Below are positions 9,436 through 21,356 of a stretch of 64,000 bases of DNA, in pieces; the first letter of the stretch is position 1; each line of letters begins with the position of its first letter. Position numbers and translations under genes: made by a program. The notes beneath the pieces were generated by a model. The model worked only from the letters and a program-made list of their open reading frames with translations. It did not search any database and was not told where the DNA came from. This stretch comes from Carallia brachiata (lineage: Eukaryota > Streptophyta > Magnoliopsida > Malpighiales > Rhizophoraceae): contig JADCRB010000010.1 in NCBI GenBank assembly GCA_021464245.1, forward strand, positions 2,498,735-2,562,734, in the 5' to 3' direction.

Positions 9436-11510
9436 TTAAATTTTTAATTTGATAATATTCGACACTTACAACTATATCACAACGATTGATGGATACAAGT
9501 ATATTCTAATTCTTCTACGAGTGATACGGGGTTACATATTGAGCTCGTCAAAAGAAATTCTTGGTGCGTGCGTATTGGGCCGTGCTAACTTCGTGTACTT
9601 TAACTTCTAAGGGCCTCAACCCAATTCAACTTCCATAAATACATGTGTGTATGTACGTATACAAGACGTATTAAACAGAAAAAACATATTCTAAAACCAA
9701 AACAAAAAAAAAAAACAAAAGAGAAAATATTAATTAATTATGGAGTTGTCCAGTCGAGAGTGGAGACACAGGGGCAGAGGGACCACCAAAGGTCTTCCTC
9801 TTCGTCAACAAAGTAAGTTGCAGTAGAAAGAAGCAAAAGAGCCAACACAACAACACACGAAAGAGAGAGGAGCGGTGCAATCATAGTCCATCTATGCAGT
9901 GCAAGATCAACGATCAATATCGTCTAGCTTGCCCATTCTATCGCCATAAAACCAACACTATCCTGCAAACAACGGTCCAGAATCACCCACGTATAAAAAT
10001 TATAGAGGGCATGAAGCATTAGAAAAAAGTGACTGTTTCCATTAATCATCATTATTAATTATTAGTATCATGCTTTGCTTGTTGAGTTGCAGGCAGTGCA
10101 CAGTAAAATTATGTTCTTATGGTTATTATTTATAAATTCTTGTCTGGAGTGCCGAGAGATCATTATCTTTCCATCTTGCCCCATAGATCATCGCATGTGA
10201 TTGTTCAAAAAAATAGGTCAAAGCATGTGCATTATGCAATTCATGAAACTGAAATGGTAAACTTTTATTTCCTTGTTTGCCTAATGAAATTGGGACTAAT
10301 TTCGTAGTTTTGTTTTTCATCACACAGGAATTCAATAATATCAGCTGCAAGGGCATATATTATGTCATCAACACGACAATACTTATTGGTGTACTTGACA
10401 TTCAGCATGAATATTCTAGTAAAATTAGGGTACTTTCAGTGCTACTTAGCTTTACAAGTTTTGAAGAGGTGTCAGCTTTAATAAGATTCGGAGTTTGAAA
10501 TTTCCTCTAAAATTGAACCTTGAAGCAAATGGTGCGCAAAGAGGGACTAATTTTCATTCGAAAATTATCTTTAAATTTGTTTTCGGATCCCGCTTCATCC
10601 TAACATATAAATTTCAATCTGACATCAATCATCTCATCTTGGAGTAACAAATTAATGGGAAATAAGAATAGCCAAGTATATGCGTTTATTTCTTAAAATT
10701 GAAGGGAACTCCCAAGTTGCAGCATTAATTAATACAAACTATAATTTGTAGTAAAAATTGAAAATATATGCAAAAATCATGGTTTTTTTTTTTTGAATTA
10801 ACTGCAATAATATCATTCTTTTTGATTAAAATTTCAACAATATTTGATCATTCTTTTTCGATGAAAAAGGTTGTACTGCAGCTACTGCCGCTCAAAATTG
10901 AAGAATGGTGTCACGCGGCTCGTTGCTTGAAAAATCTAGCAGCTAATTGACACTGGAGGACTTATAATGGCATTAACAAGCGTGGCAGTTAATTGACACT
11001 GGAGGACTTCCTGTCTTGTTTCAGAGATCGTTTTGTGCGAAGAGTTGAAACAACTATATTATATGGATCATATATATAGACCTCATGACTGCACAATGAA
11101 TTCAAAGAAAAATTGGCTCTTTTATACATAATAATATTGAGCATAAAATTTAGTTAATAATATTTTCCTTTTTAATTTTGTGTTATTTCTATGGTTGTTC
11201 ATCATATACTAGCAGTGGAATTGGGACTCGTGGGTTACAAGTCAAAGATTAAGTTATGAGATGATGAGCACTCCTTTTGCCTTTTGATTATAAAAATAAT
11301 ATACATAAGAGCAAACAACCAAGTACACTTCATATATAGCATTGTATTCCCATAACAGCAGAAACCCTAGTGGGATAGACAATAGAGCAGTGTTCACAAA
11401 GGAAAACTAAAATCACACCATAGTGGTAGGCAGTAGCATTTTCTCCCAACTAAAAACGCACAAACTTTCACTTTATTTTTAAAACATCTTGCAGATCTCC
11501 TCTTTTTCAG
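9436..11510. other. Intergenic stretch between the duplicated copies
   Basis: No recognisable gene. A GC-richer patch at 9739-9950 holds a 28-codon plus-strand ORF (M-E-L-S-S-R-E-W) with a good GTAAGT donor-like site at its end; I do not recognise it. At 10941-11010 the phrase TTGACACTGGAGGACTT occurs twice, about 46 bp apart. 11340-11510 reads as a possible 3' UTR for the nsLTP remnant on the minus strand. Confidence 0.5.
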
Positions 11511-11518
11511 CTTTGTCA

Positions 11519-11766
11519 TCAGCTGGAAATTACATGAAATTAATTAGGAAAAGATCCAAGAAAGTAAATAAATAAATATATATATACACACACATAAAAA
11601 GTTATAAATGTATACATACCGGCACAAAAGGCCCTTAGTCTTGCATGTCCCTGGCAGACCCAGAAGCCTCTCCCTAGAAATAAGGGTAGGATTCTCAAAA
11701 TATATGACCCCGAAGCAGCCACAAATTGTCTTAACAGCTTCCCTGCTCCGTGCAAGGGCAGAATAA
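11519..11766 (-). pseudogene. nsLTP 3' remnant (C-terminal half plus last intron)
   Basis: Minus-strand exon 11620-11766 encodes ALARSREAVKTICGCFG, an N-P-x-L-I-S stretch, and LPGTCKTKGLLC: the C-x-C pair and last two cysteines of an nsLTP. A GT donor follows at 11618-11619, and TTTCCAG precedes 11522. Joining them gives C-R-stop, with the intron a few bases before the stop codon, as in many nsLTP genes. The N-terminal half (signal peptide, first four cysteines) is missing because the frame is cut at about 11766, where the segmental duplication begins. It is the best-preserved of the three nsLTP fragments here and shows which frame of the hairpin at 1086-1472 was once coding. Confidence 0.6.
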
Positions 11767-12382
11767 AGTGTTAGCAAAAACACTCAGTTAATACATATTG
11801 TTGAGAAAATTGGAAAGTAATTAATAATAATAATCCCACAGAATATTTTTCACAAACAAAAAGAAGAAAATATAAAACGATTATCTTCAAGTCACTGATT
11901 AAGCAGATGCTAACACAGAAGCTGACACACACAGAAACAGAGACGAAGTTTGAAACTTTACCCACAGCCTATTTTCTTTCAGTTTTTCTCTCAACGAGAG
12001 TCCACCATTCATGCAAATTTTTGAAAGATAATTTAGATTGGAGTGGAGTGCCTTGGTATTCCTGTTTGGAACCAAGAAGGGGATGGGTAATATCTGTTTC
12101 TTTCTTTCTTTCTTTCTCTAGAAACATTTCTTACTCTAAAGTCACACCATGCTTTGGTTCCTCTTTGGAATCAAGAAGGGAAGACAGAAGGGTGGAAGTG
12201 AGTAACTTCCGAAGTAACCAGCAACAAAAATATTTTCAAAAAGAAGAAAAAGCAGAAAGGAGGGAAATAATCTCACAGATTATTTTTCACCAAAAAAAAA
12301 AAAAAACCCATGCAGTTGAAAACTGGAAAGCATGCAAAAGAAATGTAACGAAGAGAAAGAAGGAAATAAAGGAAGGAACAAC

Positions 12383-12750
12383 CGCAGGAAGGGGCAGAAG
12401 GGGCGCGCAGGTTGCAAGCGGAGGGTAGGGAGAGGCCTTGGTGACGTTCAAGCTGGGAACACCATACTGGGTACTGTTGTTGAAGGCCTCGCACAGACAC
12501 TGGGCATCGGTGTTCAAAACCGTCTTCAACCCAGAGCAGCTCCCTTCCGGCTTGGAGACGTTGCTTCCGTTGGTGACAAAAGAAACACAGTCCGCCATGT
12601 CCAAGATCAGACTGGAGCAGTCCACGGAGGAGGAGGCCAACGGGGCTGGGGGGGCAGAGAGGTGGTGGCCTGCGCCGTCCACTCCAACCCACAAGGACAA
12701 AAAGGGAAGAGAGCAGGAATCATCAAGGGAAGCATAGCTGATCGTGCCAT
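12383..12750 (-). pseudogene. Xylogen-like LTP first exon, damaged duplicate
   Basis: Duplicate of the exon at 2234-2606, starting with the same MARSAMLPL. Two changes matter. At about 12716 a run of three G in copy A is two G here, which shifts the frame inside the signal peptide, so the ATG no longer leads into the LTP domain. At about 12535-12540 three bases are missing, so GSCCSGL becomes GSCSGL: one cysteine of the CC pair is gone, although the frame is kept. Translation from an internal Met (about 12700) would give the cysteine domain without a proper signal peptide. The other cysteines and the donor after the last one are retained. I infer a pseudogene or non-secreted relic. An assembly error could explain the 1-base change but less easily the clean 3-base loss. 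Confidence 0.7.
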
Positions 12751-13619
12751 TGCTATACAGTAGTCAGTCACGAACCAAAAGCAAGCAACAGAGAGGAGAG
12801 AGTTTGGAAGATAAATGGGCTGGGCAACTCGGTATACAGCACACTTGGTGGTATTTGTTTTTGCCAGTAATAGCATATATATATATGTATAGATGAGATG
12901 AGAGAGCTCTGTCCTGTGGGCTGTACATCACATGATAAACTCTCCAGACTCCATCGCAGCCATTAGGACCACCCATTTTTTTATTTATTTATTTATTTAT
13001 TTTCCTTTTGTCTTCTGCATTCAGGTTATCCTTGGATTCTGCCATTTAATGGAAAAGGCTGATAACGTGGCACTGGGACTAAAACAACTCCTATGATTTT
13101 GGGAAGTTGGATGGCGATGGCCCTCCAAACCCCATTAAATACTGCTTGTGAGAGAGAGTGAGAGAGAGGGGAGATCAGTTCAATTATTTTGATTGGTTTA
13201 ATTAAAATATATATATAATTAATTTGCTTGGTGGAATCTGAGCGGCAGTACAAAGGAACAGTGGTACAATGTAGTACACTAGTAAGAATATTTATTTTTG
13301 TTAAACGATATTTATTTTTTGTTAAAAAATTAAAAAGAATCTAACTTTTTTTTTTGCACCAAAAAAAAAGAATCTAATAAGAAGATTATGTTAGAGACAT
13401 AAATATACTTCTACAATTTTTTTCAGCTTCTATTCTATATTCATTGCACATAAATAACAAAATAAACAATTAAAAAAGCTTTAAATTCATATTGTTAGTT
13501 TTCAATAATTACAAGAACCTAAATAGCTTTATAAAATCACGGGTAAATTTGATAATTGACTCACAATTTAAAGTACATTTGATACATTTAACAACCATTT
13601 TCTTTTTATTTTTAATTGC

Positions 13620-14300
13620 AATATAAGTTGCTGCTAAAAGCTTTTATTTTTTGTAGTAGATTTAAAAAAAAATTATCTTGCTCTAAATGATTATGTGGAG
13701 TAAATTATTGTGAGTCTGCTCTCAACTAATTGAGATAGTAGTACAAGACAGACTTTTTTCTAAATTATAAGTTAGTAATTGAATTCTTATATTCAAAATT
13801 CTAGAAAAAAATAAAATGATCTTGTCTAGCATCGAAAATTATATTCATTTTGAGTTGCTAAATACATTTTATGTTATCATTTTTCACAACTATGTAAAAT
13901 CAGAACTACATTTAGTCTTATCAGAACTTTAACAGGGATTCAAACTCACGACGAACAAAACTCTTTGAATGCTATACTACAATGAATCAATTGGTTTTTT
14001 TTTTTTTTTTTAAGAGAACGATTGGGGGTTGAAAATAGTAAGTTGGTAACATAAGACAATTATACTGTGCAAATAAAGGACTTCAATTGAATTGAATCGT
14101 CTGATATTTCATGAACAAAATGCCTTACGCAGAATCACTAATTAAATCCAGATTGACATGCAGAAGGAACACCTAAGCAATGACATAGCTACCATGGAAT
14201 AAATAAAAGCACCATGTATTTTCACTCGCTAATATAATAATTATTACGTTACTGCACCTGGCCATCTATGCATGCATTGGACCTCTGACGGAATATTGAA
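13620..14300. repeat. Internal repeat unit R, copy B1
   Basis: Orthologous within the duplication to 3720-4440, with the same landmark blocks and only scattered differences. Confidence 0.75.
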
Positions 14301-16064
14301 GAGTTTTTGATAATTTGATTAATCTACACGTATATATTATAATTGTTGAATTTAAGAAAAAAATTAAAATTTTGTTAATTTGGCGACATCTCCTTAATTT
14401 TAAAAATATTAAAAGAATTTTATATTAAAAATATTACAAGTCTCTTTATAGTTGCTGTTAATTGCAATGATATACTCAGGCGTACTGAGAAATGACTTCT
14501 TAATTACATTTTAATTATCTAGATATCTAGATAATAATGACATCTACTTGACAAAAGCTGGCTCTTATACTTATCCGGTACCGCCAATATCACACAATCA
14601 AATTAGCCTTAAATTTTATCTTTTTATTCTTAGTTTTGTTTTCCTTTCTTGACTTCTGCAGTTTGTTTGTAACCAAAAAAAAAACCCAGCAACTAAGGAT
14701 TATTGTGCTAGAAAATTGAGAATTGATTCAACTTATTTTGGGTAAATGGACCACTCCAGTTAGCAGCACTTAACAATTACTCTGCTTAGCAAATGGACAT
14801 TTAATTGCATTTATTTCTCGCTTGAAAGGCTATAATTATTACGTGCTGCCCCCCCCCCCCCCCTCCATCACCCCTCTCTCTTTCCCCTCCCTATTTATAG
14901 TAGCCATCTCTCGGTGTGAATACAGCTATTCTTCTACTCCATTAGAATTGTTGCTTTGCAAAGCATGGCTGCTCGGTGTGAATACAGCTATTCATCTACT
15001 CCTTTAGAATTGTTGCTTCGCAGAGTGATTGATTGTGACATTTTAAATTTCTCAGAGTCAGGGAAAGAGAGAGAGAGAGAGATTTAACATATGCATCTAT
15101 TTTAATTTGTTTTTTTGGTTTGCATCTATGTTATTTTGTTAATTATTGTTTGTGTTGGCAGTTTTCTGTTTTTTTATCTTGTTAGATGTAAAAATGTGAT
15201 TATCTCTTTCTTAAATCATGTTAATTTTAAAATATTAATATAATTCAATTTAACAAAATTTAATTAAGTAGAATTTTATATGGTCAATTAATCATTATCA
15301 ATAATTTTTATAATAAAATAAACTTAAAAAATTTAACTTTATTTATTACTTTTACTTATGATTATTCAATTCCTTTCAGTTCTTAAAAAAAAATGTCAGT
15401 GAGAGTGAAAATGACAACAACTAATCAATTTACGACTTAATTTAATTCCATTCTATGGATAATCAAAAGTTGGAAAAATCTTATGTCATTAATTAATTAA
15501 CGAAGAGCATAAGAAAACAATTAGACTTTCAAGCAAAGAAGCGAAGACAAAACAAAGAAATAGATTGATGATTCGGAGTAATAGAAAGTGCCTTTAATTG
15601 AGAGACTATGCTCCCAATTATCTGTCATTCTCTTAAATGATGAGTTATCACTTTTATTATAGGCAAAAAAAAATAAAAAAAAAGGGAAAAGGAGTATTTA
15701 ATAGGTTTTTTTTTTTTTTCCCTTTTGAACAAGGGTATGAATTCAATTTGACCAGAGTCTAATGATTCATTTCCGCAAATCTGCTTATCACATGTAACCA
15801 ACGACCCTTACCCTCAAAATCATTTTTACAAAAACGAGTTTCTTCTTCTTCTTTTTTTTTTGGTAAATACATAAACTAGTTTCTTAACCCACGTGAAACG
15901 CGTGTCTTTTCAGTTTAAACCATCAAGTAAAGATTTTAAAATGAAAATAAATCAAACATATAAGAATATATCATTAACAGTAAAAAAAAAATTGAGTTAA
16001 CTCTTTGCATAAATTCCCAAAAGGATTCAATGGTCAATAATACAAACCCTACAAAGAATTCCCA

Positions 16065-17045
16065 AAAAAAAAGTATCTTGTTATTAATGATTATGTGGAG
16101 TAAATTATTGTGGGTCAGCCCCAATTAACTGAGATTTAGTACAACACAAAGATTTTATTCTGCATTATAAGTTAGTAATTGAATTCTTATACTCAAAATT
16201 CTACAAAAAAAAATGGAATGAATAACCTCGTTTAGCATCATCGAAAATTATATCTAGTTTGAGTTACTAGATGCATTCTATGTTGTTATTTTTCTATGGA
16301 GAGAGATTTCAATTGAATTCTCGTCTATCGAAAACAATATTTTTTTTTCTTTTACAAAAAATGATACAAAGAGTAGCATCTCACCTATTCACAAGAGAAA
16401 ATTGTGTTAAGCACGTCTCATAATAGATTATGTTACTACATTGAACTCGTGGAGCAACATACTTATTATTATTCGGTAAGAATCATCAGCCACTTTTATA
16501 ATTATACAAAATGTGAAGTACGTTTAACTCTGTTAAATACCTTTAACAAAAATTCAAAGTCATAATTCTACAATACGAAAAAATCCTTGCTAGACTACAA
16601 AGAACAATTGGTGATTGAAATAGTAAATTGGTAACAAAAAAAAATTACGGTGTGTAAATAAAGGACTTCAATTGATCCTCCTAAGAGGACAAAATAACTG
16701 TAAAATCTAAAATTTAATTTTAGATTTTATTTATATAATTTTTTTTTTAATTGTTGTTCTAACCATTCTAATAAATCAAAAAAACAAAGGACTTCTATTG
16801 GATTGTATCCTTCGATATTTCATGAACAAAATGCGTTATGCAGAATCACTAATTAAATCCAGATCGACATGCGGAAGGAACAGGTAAGCAATGACATGGC
16901 CACCGAGGAATAAATAAAAGCACCATGTCTTTTCACTTGCTAATATAATAATCCCATAATAATTATTAAGTTACTGCACCCTGGCCATCTAGGTGCATGC
17001 ATCGGACCTCTGATGCCTTAGTCACGTGGGAATAAATTTTAGACA
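16065..17045. repeat. Internal repeat unit R, copy B2 (uninterrupted)
   Basis: Counterpart of 6615-8880 without the large inserts, so it probably shows the ancestral form of the second internal unit: landmark one at 16080-16300, landmark two at 16800-17010. Confidence 0.75.
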
Positions 17046-17335
17046 GTAGATTCTGTACGTGGATGAAGAGTTTTTTATGATTCTGTACGTATTTGTTGTA
17101 ATTAGTTTTATCATCCGTGCTATACACTTGTTCTTCCACATTAATTATGCTTTTCGCTGATTCTAAATTATCTTAAGCAAAAATGCACCAATATGATTTC
17201 TACCTGATATTTTCGTCCAGTTGTTAAGTACTAGAAATCATGCACAAAATATGGTTTTTTATTTGGCACAACTACAAATACGAGAAAACTATATAGAGTA
17301 GCTCCCAAGTCAATTATTATTATTATTTTTTTAAC

Positions 17336-20300
17336 TAAAACTTACATTTGAATTTACCTTTACTTTGAGTCCAAAGCTTAAACGCCAAATGGGGTTTCTA
17401 ACCCCTAAACTAATATATATGTTATTGTTTTTATTCATTGATTTGGGGGTATCAAAAATAATTATGTTTCTTACTTGTGCTCTACGTAATTATCTAAATA
17501 ACTTTTAAAAAATAATCAAAATATCAAAATAAATTAAAGTACAATCAAAATATTGTAAAAAAAAAAACCTTGAAAATATTTCATAATCACAAAATTTAAA
17601 AACTACCATATGAAAGGGGAAAAAAATGCATGTACATAGTGAAGATTGACTAAATCTATTAACCAAATATAAATTAGGTTAATAGTATAAATAAAATTTT
17701 TCAATGAATGTGAAAACACAAATAATAAAATAACATAAAGAATTAAAAAAAAAAAAACTAAAGGAAGATCAACGCATACCACATCAAGAGCAATTTTCAT
17801 TTGTCTTTTCTAATGAAGCAGAGGATTGCCATGATGGAGTAACTCATACAAACTGACTCTGCACATTGCATGGTGCAAAAGGAGAAGTAAACAGGACCCA
17901 CCACCAGCCATTATTTTATTTAATTTCCTGATCAGATCATTTGTTCTATTGCATCCCTTCCCGGGATTAGCAATATATCCAGAAAACATGACGATAAAAG
18001 TTAAGACTGTTTAAAAATTAATTGATTCAATTTAATTTAATTAATTAAATTTAAATTAATTTGAATCTATTAAAATCGTCAATTTGAATTAATTGTGGAT
18101 TCAAAATTTTATAACTCGTCAAAAGCATATTAAAGGCGAATTAAAAATTCAATATGTTCAATTCAACCCAACATATATATATATATATTATATATATATA
18201 TATATAACTAAGTGTACGGAAAATGTCTATTTCATGGGTTAAAAAAATATTTTCTCCCCTCCTTTGCAGGCCAACTAGTCAAAAGCAAAAGAAAAGAAAA
18301 AAATAAAAAAAATCTTGTCTCGTCTTTCTTGCGTTTAATAATCTCGTCCACATATCAGCACTTATATATATAATCTGATATTATAAATTATATACGAACT
18401 GTTCAGTAAATTACTTTTAAAATAATTTTTTATTAAGTAAAATTAATTTAATATAATTTTTTATTAGATCTTAATCAATTTTTATATATATTTAAAATTA
18501 CAAATAAATATAATATATACATTATAATAATAAACTTAGTAAAGTAAAAATATTGAAGATTGATAATAGATATAAATTAAAGAAAATTATAATTTTTTTA
18601 TTGTGTATAATCTACCAAAATCAATCTAATTCAATCTGCCAACGACAGATTAAATTAGATGGATTGAATTATATAGCAGATTAGATGTGAATTTACTCAC
18701 AATTCCACTCAACCTGACTCGCAAATAGTCTTACTAAAGGTATCATGAAGTTGAGGCACAGAAACAATGATTTGACCATCAGTCAGAAAATCAGCATTCC
18801 AATTTTTTTTTCTTTTTTATAGAAGGTGATACCAAATTAAAATGACATTCACTAAATAATTGAAGGTATGGCAACAGTGGAAAGACCTTACAAATGAACC
18901 TTAGTTTGAGCCCTTCTAAGCGTAAAACAGAAACCAAGGTCAAACAACTCCAACACAAGCTTCGTGGTTTGAAAAAAAGAGCACCAAAGCAACCAGATGC
19001 ATCGCACAAAATGAACCACTACTTCTAGCCAATAAAAATTGCTTCGGCCGCAAATGAATTCTGAGCACCATAATGCTTACGTTTCTGAAAGCCTGATTAT
19101 AGATAATTCTTTTTTCCTCAAAAAAAAAAAAAAAGAAAAGATTATAGATAATTCTTTGATTGCAATCAATGAATTATGATTGAGAAAGTCCATAATTCTT
19201 TGATTGCCTTAACCCCAGAGGATTTGTCTTCACACGTGTGAAGTGATGACGCATCATGCTGCTGATTGTCCAATTGCTTTCGTGGCAGTTATTTTGGGGC
19301 CACTCGATATAAAAAAAGAGTCTGGTCTATGATTAAACGGATTAGACAAATCAATTTTAAATTCAAAAAAATTACCCAAAATCATAAAAAAAGCACATAG
19401 ACTAAAAATATAAATTTACAAACTTTGTCATAGTAGATTGTTCAAATTATATGAACAAATTTTTTGTCCACAAACCTTTTTCGATAAAAATAATTAGGAA
19501 ATTTTTAATTTAATTTTTAAATTTTATATGAATATAATTTACTCATATTTTATACCACACAATAAATAAAATCTATTTAAAATAAAAATAAAAAAAATTA
19601 TATAATATATAATTATAAATAAATTATACTTATAAAAAATAAATAAATAAAATTAACAAATATCAAAAAACTAAAGCTTGATTTGATGGTAAGCGCAACT
19701 AACGGCCTGCTTGGGTTAACTGTTGAATATTACTGTTACTAATTGTTGTTACTGATTGCTGCTGTTAATTGCTGATTGCTGATTCCCACTTACTGTTACT
19801 GATTGCTGATAAAATTAATAAAGTGTTTGGTTAATTTTATACTTACTGTTACTGTTAAATAATAAAATATCTAATTTAGTCATATAATTTGTGTAGATAT
19901 ATTATATTAAAAATTTTATTTTTATATTTTATTATTTTATATTTTAGAATAATATTTTATAAATAATATTGAGAATTATTTTAATTAATTTTTGATTTTT
20001 TTAAAAAAAATATTAATTTTTATTAAATGATAAAATTAATATTTGAGATTTTTTTATAAATGTCAGATTAAAGAAAATTGAAGTGAAAAAAATATAATTT
20101 AAGAATACTTGAAAAAATTATTGAAGTTATATAAATACTAATAAAATAAATTAATATATCTAATTTATGTGTCAAATAAAAAAAATAATAGTAAAATTAT
20201 ATAAATATTCTTTAAGGATAATTTAGTCCATATAAATTATTATTAATATTAAAAAGTGAAAAGTAATCCAAAAAGTAGTTCAGAGCTGCTGTTAAGAAAT

Positions 20301-20900
20301 CAAATAAAGAAATAAGTATAATCAAATAGCAAAACTAAAAAATTTACTAAACGTCTATTTTTTTATTTTTTTTAAAATAAAATGCAAATACATCCCTTCA
20401 AAAACTAACCCAAATATCCCTTAAATGATGTAAAACGCTGCCGGTATACTTTAAAGATAAAAGAAGTTATAGATTCAAATTGACAAAGTTCAAAGCGTTT
20501 TAAGTGAAATAGAACATTTTACCCTTTTTTTTCTTTCAAACCCTTGATCATTTTTCCTCTCTTTTTTGTTTACAAAACCCCTTCGTGCAACTGACGCTGG
20601 AGGATAGCGTAAACTTAGCCTAAAACTGATGGTATTGGCTTAAGGTTCATATTGTTGTGCAACTGATTCTCTCAAGTACATTCGCTACACACCATAGCGT
20701 GAATCTGACAAGACATCCAAACCAAAACTCGAGGCATGGGCAAAATCGAACCCATTATTTATGAAAGAAATTTACTTTACAGGAAACCAACTCTTGGACA
20801 CAACAAAAAAAAAACTGGACAGCAGGCTTTTAAAAGTTACTTCTTGCCTGAAATCTTAAAGTAAACAGGTTATGTCCTAGTCACTTAAATATTGCTTCCT
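17336..20900. other. AT-rich intergenic region with no recognised gene
   Basis: Contains a TA-rich tract at 18172-18206, a short direct repeat of ATTATAGATAATTCTTTGATTG (about 19100-19170), and a stretch at 19720-19815 of imperfect TACTGTTACTGATTGCTG repeats preceded by GCCTGCTTGGGTTAA. That last phrase resembles the ends of hAT-type MITEs, but I found no convincing right end. A 72-codon minus-strand ORF at 18791-19009 shows no known motif. The last few hundred bases may be 3' UTR of the REM gene that ends at 21297. Confidence 0.5.
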
Positions 20901-21270
20901 CCTTGTATTCACTTCCAATGTGTTTGTTGCAATTTCAACAGGTTTACTGCAGACCCGGAGAGTTTCTCAAAGGTCTCCCTCTTCCCTCCAGGTTAAATAA
21001 GAGCATTGCGCATGCTGGAGACGGAATGCAGATCATTCTTCGAATGTTAACAGCACAAATATATATAAGTTGATTAATTTTCATAAAATATAAAAAAAGG
21101 CCAAGCAAACCGACATCATGCCAGTGACTTCAAAAAGCTCCAAGCAAAGATCTCTGTCAGACACACTACGATCAGCATTACAACCCCAAAAGAACTGAAT
21201 ATTCCAAAAGGCATTGCAGGATCCTCTGGCTCTAAGCATTAGGCAGACATCGCCCCAGCAAGTGAAGTTA

Positions 21271-21356
21271 GTCTGCTGCGTGAAAGATGCTGACATCTAG
21301 GACAACAGGATTTTGTCTGCTGCACGAAAGATGCTGACATCTAGGACAACAGGATT
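21271..21356. repeat. 44-bp tandem duplication at the end of the REM coding sequence
   Basis: GTCTGCTGC..GAAAGATGCTGACATC and the following bases occur at 21271 and again at 21315, 44 bp apart, with two or three differences. Because 44 is not a multiple of three, the second unit is read in a new frame and supplies the present stop at 21297. Without the duplication the frame would stop at once after F-H-A-A-D. Confidence 0.85.

Larger units (their letters stand above)
11772..17335. repeat. Segmental duplication, copy B (partner 1625-9435)
   Basis: Collinear with copy A over its whole length, but lacks the five insert blocks listed there. Its own changes include a tandem duplication at about 14911-15020 (the phrase CTCGGTGTGAATACAGCTATTC occurs twice), a run of 15 C at 14849-14863 where copy A has a short mixed run, and a shorter TA repeat. 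Confidence 0.9.

Noticed and set aside
11620..11755. Alternative frame of the nsLTP remnant joined to a final exon ending EKEEICKMF
   Set aside because: That join is phase-compatible only in the frame without LTP cysteines. The frame with C-x-C and LPGTC ends naturally at C-R-stop across the same intron.
19690..20345. hAT-type MITE starting GGCCTGCTTGGGTTAA
   Set aside because: The left end is suggestive, but no matching right terminal repeat or 8-bp duplication was found.
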